35,256 bases of DNA from a virus: positions 1-35,256 of the IMG/VR virus record IMGVR_UViG_3300042923_000150; one strand, written 5' to 3'. Shown here one piece after another: positions 27,352 to 35,256 of the stretch. Made by a program: the position numbers and the translations under genes. A model generated the notes under the pieces. The model ran no database searches and had not been told where the DNA came from. It worked only from the letters and a program-made list of their open reading frames with translations. Within the stretch, counting starts at the first letter, position 1, and every line of letters starts with the position of its first letter.

Positions 27352-30300
27352 ATGGCGCTGACATCCCGCCTTGCGGTCGAGATTGACGGTAGAAACGCCG
27401 AGCAGCAGGCACTTGCGGTGCGCAAGGCGCTTGAGTCCCTTACTGAGGCGGGGCTGCGCGTAGGTCCTGTCCTGTCCGCTGCATTCGGGAATCTGGCCGA
27501 CGCCGCGAAGAATGCCAATGCCGCGGCCAATGGCCTGAATTCTGCCCGAAAAGCGCTGGACGGAGTCAACGAGGCAGGAAAGAAGACGGGCGCCATCATC
27601 GGTGGGGCGGCGGGCAGTGTTTCCACTATCGGTAACAACGCTGCTGCAGCAGAAGCCAAATTGGCGGCTGCGCGAAAGGCGCTCGAAGCACTCAACCAGG
27701 CCGGCGGCAAATCAAGTTCTGCGCTGAACGGTGCGGGCGGGGCAATGGCATCTGCCAGCGTAAACGCACGTAGCGCCACCACGCAGGTACAAGGCCTTGA
27801 GCGCCAAGTAAAATCTTTGGCAGCGCAAGCCGCTGGTCTCGCCGGCCCGCTTGCGGCGGCATTTAGCATCAAGGCCTTCTACGATGCGGCGGAGGCGTAC
27901 AGCACGCTGACAAACCGTATGAAGCTCGTGACAAGCGGTGCGCAGGAGTTGGCTACGGCTCAAAGTGCCGTCTTCTCGATTGCGCAAAGCTCTTATCAGC
28001 CGCTCAATGCAACTGCCGAGCTTTACCAGCGCATTGCCACCAATCAGAAAGAATTAGGCTTGAGCGGGAAGGAGGTGGCAGGCGTCGTTGGAACTATCTC
28101 CAAGACCCTTGCAATCTCGGGTGCCTCAGCATCGGCAGCAAGCGCAGCACTCGTGCAGCTCGGCCAAGCCTTCGCGTCCGGAACCCTTCGCGGCGAAGAA
28201 CTCAACTCCGTGATGGAGCAAGCTCCAGCTCTGGCTCAGGCCATTGCGGCGGGCATGGGTAAGACTGTTGGCGAGCTTCGCACACTGGGCGCAGCCGGTC
28301 TTCTAACTGCGGACGCGGTAGTGAAGGCATTGCAGGCGCAACAAGGTGCCGTCGACGAGTTGTTCGGCAAGACTGCAGTCACCATCGGTAACTCTTTGAC
28401 AGCGGCCGGCAACTCGTTCACCCAGTTTGTCGGACGCATGGATCAGGCTTCTGGTGCAAGCGCGGCGATTTCTGCACAGATCGTTGCAGTCTCTCAGGCC
28501 ATCGATTCGCTCACCAGCGATTCGGACGCTCTCAACACAACCATAAATGCTGTAGGGGCGGCGATGTCCGCCGCTGCGGCAGGTGGCGCATTTTTGCTCG
28601 TGAATAAGCTCGGCGCGCTGCTGTACGCATACACAGCCAATCGGGCAGCGGGGATTGCAAGCGCTGCGGCAACGCTGAACTCTGCGAAATCCGACGCCAT
28701 TAAGGCAGCGACCGCCACCTCGCTCGCTAAAGCTGAGATGGATCTTTACCGCGGCACAGTTCTTCAAACGGTTGCTGCGGGCCGATATGCAGAAGCCAGA
28801 CTCAAGCAGGCCGCCGCAGACAGCGCTGCAACTGTAGCTGCTGATCGCCTCGCGATGGCGCAGCGTACGGTTTTCGCATCGCTCATGGGCCCTGCGGGCA
28901 TCGCCCTTGCCGTTGGCACGGTAGCCGCGTCGCTATTCCTGATGCGGGACAACACCAGTGCTGCGACAAGCGCTCTTGATGAGCATGGGTTGTCTGTTCA
29001 GGAAGTATCCAAAAAGTACAACGAGCTGAATGGTGCTCAACAGCGTCTTAAACGACTTGAGTGGATCGATCAGCAGAAGCAGTCGCTAAAGGAAGCTGGT
29101 AGCGCGCTTGACGAATACGCGTACAAGGTAGAGACCGGCGTCAAGCTCGGCCCGTTAACCGAACAATTTCGCACCCTTATCCAAGAGGTCAAAGACGGCC
29201 AGCGGAACCTGGATAGCGTCACTACATGGGTGGAGTCACAGACCAAGCTTTACCCTGAGTTTGGCAAGGAGCTGGCTCAGCTTACCGCCAAGTACGATGA
29301 CAACATCGAGCGCAACAACGAATTAAAGTCTGTCCTTTCAGCCACCGATGTCGAGCAGAAGAAGGTGGCAGCAAGCGCTGCCGTGAACGCTACAGCCCAG
29401 TCTGAAAGCGGCAAGCAGACCAAGGCCCAGGCCGCCGAAATCGAGAAGTATCTGGCAAAGCTGCGCGAGCAGAGCGTCCTTTTCGGGGCAAACAAGAAGG
29501 CTATCGCCGAATACGAAGCCTCGAAGCTGGGCATGAACACCCAGCAGAAGGAAGAGGCTCGGGTACTGGGTTCTATCCTGGATGTGCAGGAGGAATACCG
29601 GGAAGCGCTCAAGAAGAACGACAAGGCGCGGCAGGAATCCTTGCGGGTCGAGCTTACGGCTCTCATCACCCAGCGCAACGCTGCCGAGGATGCAGCTACC
29701 AAGTCGACCGAGGCCATCAACCGTATCCACTATGCGTCGGACAAGGCTCTCGGCGAGAGTGTCAGCCGGCGTATTCAGGAGCTTGCAAAGCTTGCCACGT
29801 TCGCAAGTTCGCTGCCTGGCAACGTCAACTACCTGACCGGCAAGGGCATTGAGCGGCCGACGATCCAAGGCTCAAGCATGGTGCCGATTGGCGCTCCAAA
29901 GCCTGCGAATTCTTCCACCTCCAGCACCTCGACCCGCAAAACCGTCCAGCAGGAAACCGACGAGCTTTTGGCTCAGATTCGCGAGACCTCTGAGGCGCGC
30001 ACGAAGGCGGCCAAGGCCTACACCGAGAGTGCTGGGCAGAAAATGCTTGATCAGGCCAGCCAGCAAAACGCCCTCCTGAAGGAGCAAGCGGCGCTGGTCG
30101 GTCTGCAAAAGGGTGAGCTGGACAAGATCGGCCCTGCCCAGCGCGAACTGATCAAGTGGGAGCAGCAGCTCGCTGACATCAAGGAGAAGAAAACTCTCAC
30201 CGCTGACCAGAAATCGCTGCTCGCCAACGAGGAGAAGATCACAGCCGCATTGAAGATCAACGCGGCGGTCGAGAAAGAGACCGCGCTCCGCAAGCTGGCT

Positions 30301-33300
30301 GCCGACGAAGCAGAAAAGCTGCTGTCGTTCCAGAAGTCGATCAACAATGAGTTAGACCTGGCGCAGGAAGAGCTGTCCAACCAGTTGGCCGGCCTTGGGA
30401 TGGGGCAGGAAGGCCGCAAGCGCCTGCAGGACGACCTGAAAATCCGCCAGGACTATCAGAAAAAGATGTCTGCCCTGCAGGAGCAGCTGAACGAGGGGCG
30501 GCTCACAAAAGAGACCTACGACAAAGAAACTGCGCTCCTGCAGAACGCTTTGGACAAGCGTCTGGACATGCAGACCGACTACTACCGGCAACTGGAGCTG
30601 GCCCAAGGAAACTGGGCAAATGGCGCCAACGCTGCCTGGCAGGACTACGTCGACGAAGCGCGAGATATCTCCAACCAGACCTACGACTTGTTTAGCAACG
30701 CATTCCATGGAATGGAAGACTCGCTCGTTGATTTCGTGACGAGTGGGAAGCTGTCTTTCAAGGAGCTGGCTGATTCGATCATCGCAGACATTGCCCGCAT
30801 CCTGATTCGCACCAAGATCGTTACCCCTGCACTGAACGCGCTTTTTGGCGGGGCTGGTGCTGGTGGCGGGGCGGCCAGCCTGTTGAGTGGTGGTGGTAGT
30901 TCGGGTGGCGGGTTCGATCTGCAAGGCGCTTGGAACAATGTCAGCGGTGCCTACAGCGTGGCGACCTCCGGTTTCGGCCAGGCGGTGAGCGCCGGCTGGG
31001 CGTCGGGCGAAGGCTTCCTCGGCGGGGTGCAAGGGGCATTCAAGGCGGGTGCAGGTCAGCTGTCTACCAGTATTGGCAGCCTGTTTACCAGCTCCAGCGG
31101 CTCTATGGTCAACGGTGTTTATCAGCTTGGGTCTAGTGGCTCGGTTGCAACCGTTGACCTGATCAGCAACACCGTCACAAACAGCGCGACAGGCGCCGTC
31201 ACAGGCACCGCCTCTGGCGCAACCTCTGCGGCGGGGGCTGGGCTTTCCGCTTCAAGCGCGCTGATGGCGGGCATCGGCGGTGCGATCCAAGGCTATCTGA
31301 AAGCCGGGGTCAAAGGTGCTGTCGCCGGCGCCGGCGGCGCGGTGGCTGGCGCCTATGCTGGTGCGGCTCTCGGTTCAATGGTTCCGGTCATCGGTACCGC
31401 CATTGGTGGCGCAATCGGTGCAGTCATCGGCGGCTGGTTCGGCTCCTCTCTGTTTGGCGGCGATTGGGTCACCAAGGACCAGGGTTTCCAGCTGGGCGTT
31501 ACCGACGGCGACCTCGATGCCTATGCGTTCGAGTATCAGAAGAAGAAAGGCGGGCTGTTCAGCAGCAACAAGAAGCGCACCCGTCTTACGGCGCTGGACC
31601 CAGAAATGCAGGCGGCACTGGACGGCACCTACGCCAGTACGCTCGGCACGGTTATCGGTTTGTTCGATAGCCTCAACGTCGAACTGAACGACGGCGTGCT
31701 GGATGGCCTGAACATGGCCAAGACCCAGATCAGCACAAAGGACAAGACCGCCGAAGAGATCCAAGCTGAGATCGCTACGTGGTTCACCAGTCTGGCTGAT
31801 GCTGCTGTGGGCACGATTGCGCAGGCGACCAACGAACTGAGCCTGTCGGGCTATTCGTTCGATCAGTTGACCCTGTCGGCCAACACCCTGCTGCAACTCA
31901 ACGCCATCCTGGAGAAGACCAACAACGGGATGCTGGCGGTGTCGGTCGGCGGGCTGCACCTGGCGGAGCGTCTGGCCGAACTGGGCGGCGGCATGGAGCG
32001 GTTCTCCGAACTGACTTCCGGTTACTACAACGCCTTCATTCCATCTGCGGAGCGCGCAGACGACACGCTGATCGATGTTGGTCGGCAGTTCGAGGCCATG
32101 AACATCGCGTTTCCGGCCACCCGCGAGGGCTTCCGGACGCTGGTAGAGGCGATGGACGTGACCACGTTGTCGGGTCAGGACGCGTACGTATCGCTGATGA
32201 ACCTGGCAGCTGGCGCTGATGCGGCTTACACGATCCTCGAAGACCGTGCGACAGCTGCCGCGCAGGCCGCTGCCGATGCTGCCCAGGCACTGTTCGACAA
32301 GATGGTAGGCGCTGCCGGCACTGCCCAAAGCGCTGTCCAGAGGGCAATCGCTGCTGAGCAGGAAAAGGCGACTGCCGATTACAACAAGCGAGTAACCGAA
32401 CTCAACAACATGTCGAGTGCGGCCTCGAAGTCTGTTTCGGACCTTACCAGCATCAGCAGCTCGCTGAGCAATGCTCTCAAGGCACTGCGCGGCGATTCCG
32501 ACGATGCCGTGAAGATGCTCCAGGCGCAGGCCCGCGCGACGTTGCAGTCTGCGTTGGCGACCGCGCGGTCTGGCGGTTCGCTGGCGGGGTTCACCGGTCT
32601 GGAGGATGCGCTCAGTACGGTCAGCAGCAACAACACTGATCTGTATGGATCTATGGAGGACTTCGCAAGGGATCAGGGCCGTACGGCCAACGTCGTGGCC
32701 GAGCTGAACGCCCTCAACGGCAAGCAGCTCACCACGGCTGAGAAAACCGTCAAGGCGCTGCAGGACCAGCTCGACCAGGCCAAGGCTGCGTATGACGCGC
32801 AGATGGCTCAATACGACGCTCAGCTGGAGTTCGCTCAGGCGCAGATGGACGCGCTAAACGGCGTGGACAACTCGGTCATGACCGTGACCGAAGCCATCAA
32901 GCAGATGAACGCGGCCGTGGTTGCGGCGATTGCCACCATCAACGGCAAGAGCACGACAGCCAACGCTGGGACGCTGATCGACACCATCTACAAGGATGTT
33001 CTCGGGCGTGACGCGGACGATAAGGGTAAGGAGTACTGGCAGGGCCAACTGGCGAACGGCTCGCTCAATAACGGCAACATCGTTGGAGCGATCACCAATG
33101 CTGCTGCCCAGGACGCTATCAAAAACGCGTACTCGTCGGTCTTGGGCCGCGGCGCGGATGCTGCAGGCGCCAAGTACTGGAGTGACCAGGTAGCGTCCGG
33201 CGCCCTGACCGTCAGTCAGCTTGAGCAGGCGATCAGAAACGCAGCCAAAGCCAGTGGATCGATCCCAGCCTTTGCATCGGGCGGCATGCACTCGGGCGGG

Positions 33301-33534
33301 ATTCGTCTGGTGGGTGAGAAGGGACCAGAGATCGAGCTGACAGGCCCGAGTCGGATCATCAGCAACAAGGATGCGGCCAAGGCGCTCAGTGGCGCAGGCG
33401 GTCAAGAGCAAGTCGTTGCAGAACTCCAAGCCCTCAAGAGCTACCTCTACATGATCACCAAATACGGCGAGCAGACAGCCTCCGGCATCCGCCGACAAAA
33501 CGAAGTGGGCATTCCAATGCAGGAGGTTGCATGA
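27352..33534 (+). CDS. Tail tape measure protein, with C-terminal DUF4214 region
   Basis: A 2060-residue protein. Residues about 165-330 match the tape measure N-terminal domain (AFYDAAEAYSTLTNRMKLV, SGTLRGEELNSVMEQAPALA). Long helical and coiled regions follow. About residues 1096-1165 match the lambda gpH C-terminal region (AWQDYVDEARDISNQTYDLF, SFKELADSIIADIARILIR). The remaining 900 residues are unusual: a glycine-zipper-rich, membrane-type segment (about 1321-1370, GAVAGAYAGAALGSMVPVIG), coiled coils, and two DUF4214-like repeats (about 1873-1970, IYKDVLGRDADDKGKEYW and AYSSVLGRGADAAGAKYW), then the usual end GGIRLVGEKGPEIELTGPSR. It sets tail length and is released with DNA; the extension may form a channel or bind the tail tip. 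Confidence 0.92.
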   Translation: MALTSRLAVEIDGRNAEQQALAVRKALESLTEAGLRVGPVLSAAFGNLADAAKNANAAANGLNSARKALDGVNEAGKKTGAIIGGAAGSVSTIGNNAAAAEAKLAAARKALEALNQAGGKSSSALNGAGGAMASASVNARSATTQVQGLERQVKSLAAQAAGLAGPLAAAFSIKAFYDAAEAYSTLTNRMKLVTSGAQELATAQSAVFSIAQSSYQPLNATAELYQRIATNQKELGLSGKEVAGVVGTISKTLAISGASASAASAALVQLGQAFASGTLRGEELNSVMEQAPALAQAIAAGMGKTVGELRTLGAAGLLTADAVVKALQAQQGAVDELFGKTAVTIGNSLTAAGNSFTQFVGRMDQASGASAAISAQIVAVSQAIDSLTSDSDALNTTINAVGAAMSAAAAGGAFLLVNKLGALLYAYTANRAAGIASAAATLNSAKSDAIKAATATSLAKAEMDLYRGTVLQTVAAGRYAEARLKQAAADSAATVAADRLAMAQRTVFASLMGPAGIALAVGTVAASLFLMRDNTSAATSALDEHGLSVQEVSKKYNELNGAQQRLKRLEWIDQQKQSLKEAGSALDEYAYKVETGVKLGPLTEQFRTLIQEVKDGQRNLDSVTTWVESQTKLYPEFGKELAQLTAKYDDNIERNNELKSVLSATDVEQKKVAASAAVNATAQSESGKQTKAQAAEIEKYLAKLREQSVLFGANKKAIAEYEASKLGMNTQQKEEARVLGSILDVQEEYREALKKNDKARQESLRVELTALITQRNAAEDAATKSTEAINRIHYASDKALGESVSRRIQELAKLATFASSLPGNVNYLTGKGIERPTIQGSSMVPIGAPKPANSSTSSTSTRKTVQQETDELLAQIRETSEARTKAAKAYTESAGQKMLDQASQQNALLKEQAALVGLQKGELDKIGPAQRELIKWEQQLADIKEKKTLTADQKSLLANEEKITAALKINAAVEKETALRKLAADEAEKLLSFQKSINNELDLAQEELSNQLAGLGMGQEGRKRLQDDLKIRQDYQKKMSALQEQLNEGRLTKETYDKETALLQNALDKRLDMQTDYYRQLELAQGNWANGANAAWQDYVDEARDISNQTYDLFSNAFHGMEDSLVDFVTSGKLSFKELADSIIADIARILIRTKIVTPALNALFGGAGAGGGAASLLSGGGSSGGGFDLQGAWNNVSGAYSVATSGFGQAVSAGWASGEGFLGGVQGAFKAGAGQLSTSIGSLFTSSSGSMVNGVYQLGSSGSVATVDLISNTVTNSATGAVTGTASGATSAAGAGLSASSALMAGIGGAIQGYLKAGVKGAVAGAGGAVAGAYAGAALGSMVPVIGTAIGGAIGAVIGGWFGSSLFGGDWVTKDQGFQLGVTDGDLDAYAFEYQKKKGGLFSSNKKRTRLTALDPEMQAALDGTYASTLGTVIGLFDSLNVELNDGVLDGLNMAKTQISTKDKTAEEIQAEIATWFTSLADAAVGTIAQATNELSLSGYSFDQLTLSANTLLQLNAILEKTNNGMLAVSVGGLHLAERLAELGGGMERFSELTSGYYNAFIPSAERADDTLIDVGRQFEAMNIAFPATREGFRTLVEAMDVTTLSGQDAYVSLMNLAAGADAAYTILEDRATAAAQAAADAAQALFDKMVGAAGTAQSAVQRAIAAEQEKATADYNKRVTELNNMSSAASKSVSDLTSISSSLSNALKALRGDSDDAVKMLQAQARATLQSALATARSGGSLAGFTGLEDALSTVSSNNTDLYGSMEDFARDQGRTANVVAELNALNGKQLTTAEKTVKALQDQLDQAKAAYDAQMAQYDAQLEFAQAQMDALNGVDNSVMTVTEAIKQMNAAVVAAIATINGKSTTANAGTLIDTIYKDVLGRDADDKGKEYWQGQLANGSLNNGNIVGAITNAAAQDAIKNAYSSVLGRGADAAGAKYWSDQVASGALTVSQLEQAIRNAAKASGSIPAFASGGMHSGGIRLVGEKGPEIELTGPSRIISNKDAAKALSGAGGQEQVVAELQALKSYLYMITKYGEQTASGIRRQNEVGIPMQEVA

Positions 33535-34445
33535 AGGTCGTTCCGCCAGTCGAGATCACTGACGCCACGATGATCGAGAACAACGTCCCCATCATGGACT
33601 TTGATGCCTACTCGGCGACGAAGACATACAAAATCGGGGATTCGGTCACGATCAAGAACAACAATTGGGAGTCATTGATCGACAACAACACGGGAAAGAA
33701 TCCCGAGACGGACAAGAGCAGCCCCGCTGCTTGGCTCAACAAGGGACCGACCAACCGCTGGCGGATGTTCAACAAGCGGATCGGCAACACCTGGACGCTT
33801 GGAACATTCACCGAAAACCCTGAAAGCATCGAAGTCAAGTTTCGGCCCGGCGTGCGGATCAACTCGTTCGGGCTGGTCGGGGTTCGAGCTTCAACGGTGC
33901 GGGTCGTCATGACCGTGCCGGGCACCGACGAGCCGGTCTATGACAAGACCTTCGCTATGTCCTCGAAGGCCGGCGGCAGCTGGTATCAGTATTACTTCGG
34001 GGAGTTCATCACCAAGGACAACGTCGCACAGTTCGACCTGCCTCCTTTCAACAACGCCGATATCCGCTTCGTGGTGTCGGCTCCGGGAGGCACTGCGCGC
34101 GTCGGGATGCTGGTGCTGGGCATGTCCAAGGATATCGGGTGGGCGCGGTTCGGGTCAGGCGTCAGCCTCGACAGCTATTCCAGCATCAAAGAGGACGACT
34201 TTGGCGGCGTCACCATTACACCGCGCGGCAAGCGTCGCGTCGTGGATTACGACATCGGCATGTACGCCAACAAGGTTTCCAGCGCTCTGAGGGTGTTGGA
34301 GCCGTTGTCGGACACTGCTGCTCTTTATATCGGCGCCGTATCCGCTGACTGGTCCATCACAATTGGCCGCTTCGACAGATTGGCGCTGATCAATCCCAAC
34401 GTGGCACTCGCCGAATACTCACTTGAAGTCAGGAGCCTTTACTAA
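33531..34445 (+). CDS. Tail-tip protein with carbohydrate-binding-like N-terminus
   Basis: A 304-residue, beta-rich protein. Residues about 26-75 (FDAYSATKTYKIGDSVTIKN, NNWESLIDNNTGKNPETD, AAWLNKGPTNRWRMF) resemble the small CBM5/12-type carbohydrate-binding modules found in phage tail proteins. The remainder contains FRPGVRINSFGLVGVRASTV and GKRRVVDYDIGMYANKVSSA. It starts in the last codons of the tape measure gene (ATGA overlap). It is probably a distal tail or baseplate component that contacts cell-surface sugar. Confidence 0.75.
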   Translation: MKVVPPVEITDATMIENNVPIMDFDAYSATKTYKIGDSVTIKNNNWESLIDNNTGKNPETDKSSPAAWLNKGPTNRWRMFNKRIGNTWTLGTFTENPESIEVKFRPGVRINSFGLVGVRASTVRVVMTVPGTDEPVYDKTFAMSSKAGGSWYQYYFGEFITKDNVAQFDLPPFNNADIRFVVSAPGGTARVGMLVLGMSKDIGWARFGSGVSLDSYSSIKEDDFGGVTITPRGKRRVVDYDIGMYANKVSSALRVLEPLSDTAALYIGAVSADWSITIGRFDRLALINPNVALAEYSLEVRSLY

Positions 34446-34954
34446 TGGCTGTCCCGAAAATAGATCTATTGCCCGATCCGCCTTTACCGACTGACTCCGA
34501 GGCCGATTTTGATGCCAAGGCAGGCGCATCGCTCACCGCTCAGCAGCAGATGGTCCCGCAGATCAATGCATCCCTGACGTGGGTCGGACAGCAGGTCGCG
34601 GCGGTTGGTACTTATGCAACTGCGGCGAGCGACAGCGCGGCTGCGTCTGCTGCATCGGCGGCGGCAGCTAATCAGGCGAAAGCCGCTGCCCAACAAGCGG
34701 TGGTAGACGCGGGCGCTGCCGGTGCGCAGCAGGTCCAGTTAGCAGCGGAGCAAGTTTCCCTGGCATCTGACCAGGTTGATTCAGCCCAAAGCGCTGCGTC
34801 ATCCGCTCAGGCCTATGCAGCTGCCGCCGGCTCAGCCGCGGGCCTGCCGGCACTGAACGGCGCCGGTAATTTCCTCACGATCAACGCCACAAACGACGGC
34901 GTTGCCTTCTCTTCACCGCTTGCTCTTCTTCACGCAACCGCTCTCCTATTTTGA
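34445..34954 (+). CDS. Alanine-rich coiled-coil tail-fibre-associated protein
   Basis: A 169-residue protein. A short N-terminal part (PKIDLLPDPPLPTDSEADFD, NASLTWVGQQVAAVGTYATA) leads to a long A/S/Q-rich helix (about residues 55-130) of the kind seen in trimeric tail-fibre shafts. The end (LPALNGAGNFLTINATNDGVAF) recalls phage fibre repeat ends. It shares one base with the stop upstream. It may be a fibre shaft or attachment protein with its tip encoded downstream. Confidence 0.7.
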   Translation: MAVPKIDLLPDPPLPTDSEADFDAKAGASLTAQQQMVPQINASLTWVGQQVAAVGTYATAASDSAAASAASAAAANQAKAAAQQAVVDAGAAGAQQVQLAAEQVSLASDQVDSAQSAASSAQAYAAAAGSAAGLPALNGAGNFLTINATNDGVAFSSPLALLHATALLF

Positions 34955-34964
34955 GGACTTCCCC

Positions 34965-35256
34965 GTGCCAATGACTTTCACAGCGCCATTCGCTCAGATT
35001 CCACGGACAATGTCCGCAGCCGTTACCGCCGCCATTGGCGGACTGGGAACCGACACAATCACCGGAGCGCAGCTGCTGGTCACTGCAGGTGCCAACGGCG
35101 CGGTGGTGACAGGTATCAGTGCCATGCCTCGGGCTACGGTAACGGCATCGTCGCTCGTCCTGTTCCTCGTAAAAGCAGCTACCCCCAACGTCTACCGTCC
35201 GATTGATTCGGTCCTGATGGCCGCTTATACCCAGGCGGTGACGACCGCGCTGCCTG
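34965..35256 (+). CDS. Tail protein, partial at the right edge
   Basis: The gene starts at a GTG at 34965 with GAGGA seven bases upstream (an ATG two codons later has poorer spacing) and runs off the window after 97 codons. The product (MPMTFTAPFAQIPRTMSAAV, GGLGTDTITGAQLLVTAGAN, SAMPRATVTASSLVLFL, YRPIDSVLMAAYTQ) is beta-rich. It resembles small tail or tail-fibre-associated proteins common in Pseudomonas phages, as I recall them. Its function is not established. Confidence 0.7.
   Translation, partial: MPMTFTAPFAQIPRTMSAAVTAAIGGLGTDTITGAQLLVTAGANGAVVTGISAMPRATVTASSLVLFLVKAATPNVYRPIDSVLMAAYTQAVTTALP

Noticed and set aside
31375-32811. 478-codon open frame on the minus strand inside the tape measure gene
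   Set aside because: It is an antisense shadow of a GC-rich gene with strong third-position bias; it has no ribosome-binding site and no recognisable domain.
34600-34860. Alanine-codon-rich stretch as a DNA repeat
   Set aside because: The base sequence is not a regular repeat. It reflects an alanine-rich coiled coil in a tail-fibre-associated protein.
1-35256. Search for integrase, att site, tRNA, insertion sequence or CRISPR array
   Set aside because: Nothing convincing was seen by reading. Lysogenic lifestyle is therefore inferred from the repressor and operators only.

Overview
This window looks like most of a temperate, lambda-organised siphophage or prophage of a Pseudomonas (fluorescens/syringae/putida-type) host. 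The evidence is the GC-rich sequence, the lambda-like gene order (leftward early operon, cI, cro, replication, nin, Q, lysis, packaging, capsid, tail), a DUF1654-type gene (a Pseudomonas family) behind a perfect CTGT-N8-ACAG LexA box, and small Ea22, NinB, RusA, Gp49 and DUF4055 phage families. No integrase, att site or bacterial flank is visible, so lysogeny is inferred from the repressor and operators only.

Left part (1-5224, mostly minus strand): promoter PL, with two repressor operators, drives a leftward operon of small, tightly overlapping early genes (2573 down to 14 and beyond the window). A boxA/boxB-like nut site lies just behind PL, and a strongly structured leader RNA sits at 2021-2316. 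Between OL and the repressor are a LexA-controlled DUF1654 gene and, directly downstream of cI in the position of lambda rexAB, a two-gene module: a zinc-ribbon protein and a coiled-coil membrane protein. The S24-type repressor cI (4433-5224) is probably made from a nearly leaderless PRM transcript.

Middle (5225-12749, plus strand): three operators overlap PRM and PR. Cro and two small ribbon-helix-helix-like or unknown genes follow, then a tR1-like terminator, a GIY-YIG/T5orf172 protein, an O-like initiator with iterons inside its gene, a DnaB helicase and a nin-like block (Ea22-like, ClpX-type zinc finger, NinB, HNH homing endonuclease, YbcO/DUF1364, RusA). A probable Q antiterminator, a candidate late promoter and a terminator close the region.

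Right part (12835-end, plus strand): three small membrane (holin-like) proteins without an endolysin, Gp49-like and small genes, TerS/TerL, a DUF4055 portal, a MuF-type head protein, scaffold, major capsid protein, a collagen-like protein with 58 uninterrupted G-X-Y triplets, head-tail connectors, tail terminator, tail tube, a G/GT tail chaperone pair with a lambda-identical slippery heptamer, a 2060-residue tape measure protein, and the first tail-tip or fibre genes. A small accessory island (26393-27281), including one gene on the opposite strand, interrupts the tail operon. Five intrinsic terminators lie inside the late operon, which implies processive antitermination.

Best candidates for under-described biology: the cI-linked zinc-ribbon/membrane pair, the structured leader RNA, the SOS-controlled DUF1654 gene, the collagen-like capsid-module protein and the accessory island in the tail operon.
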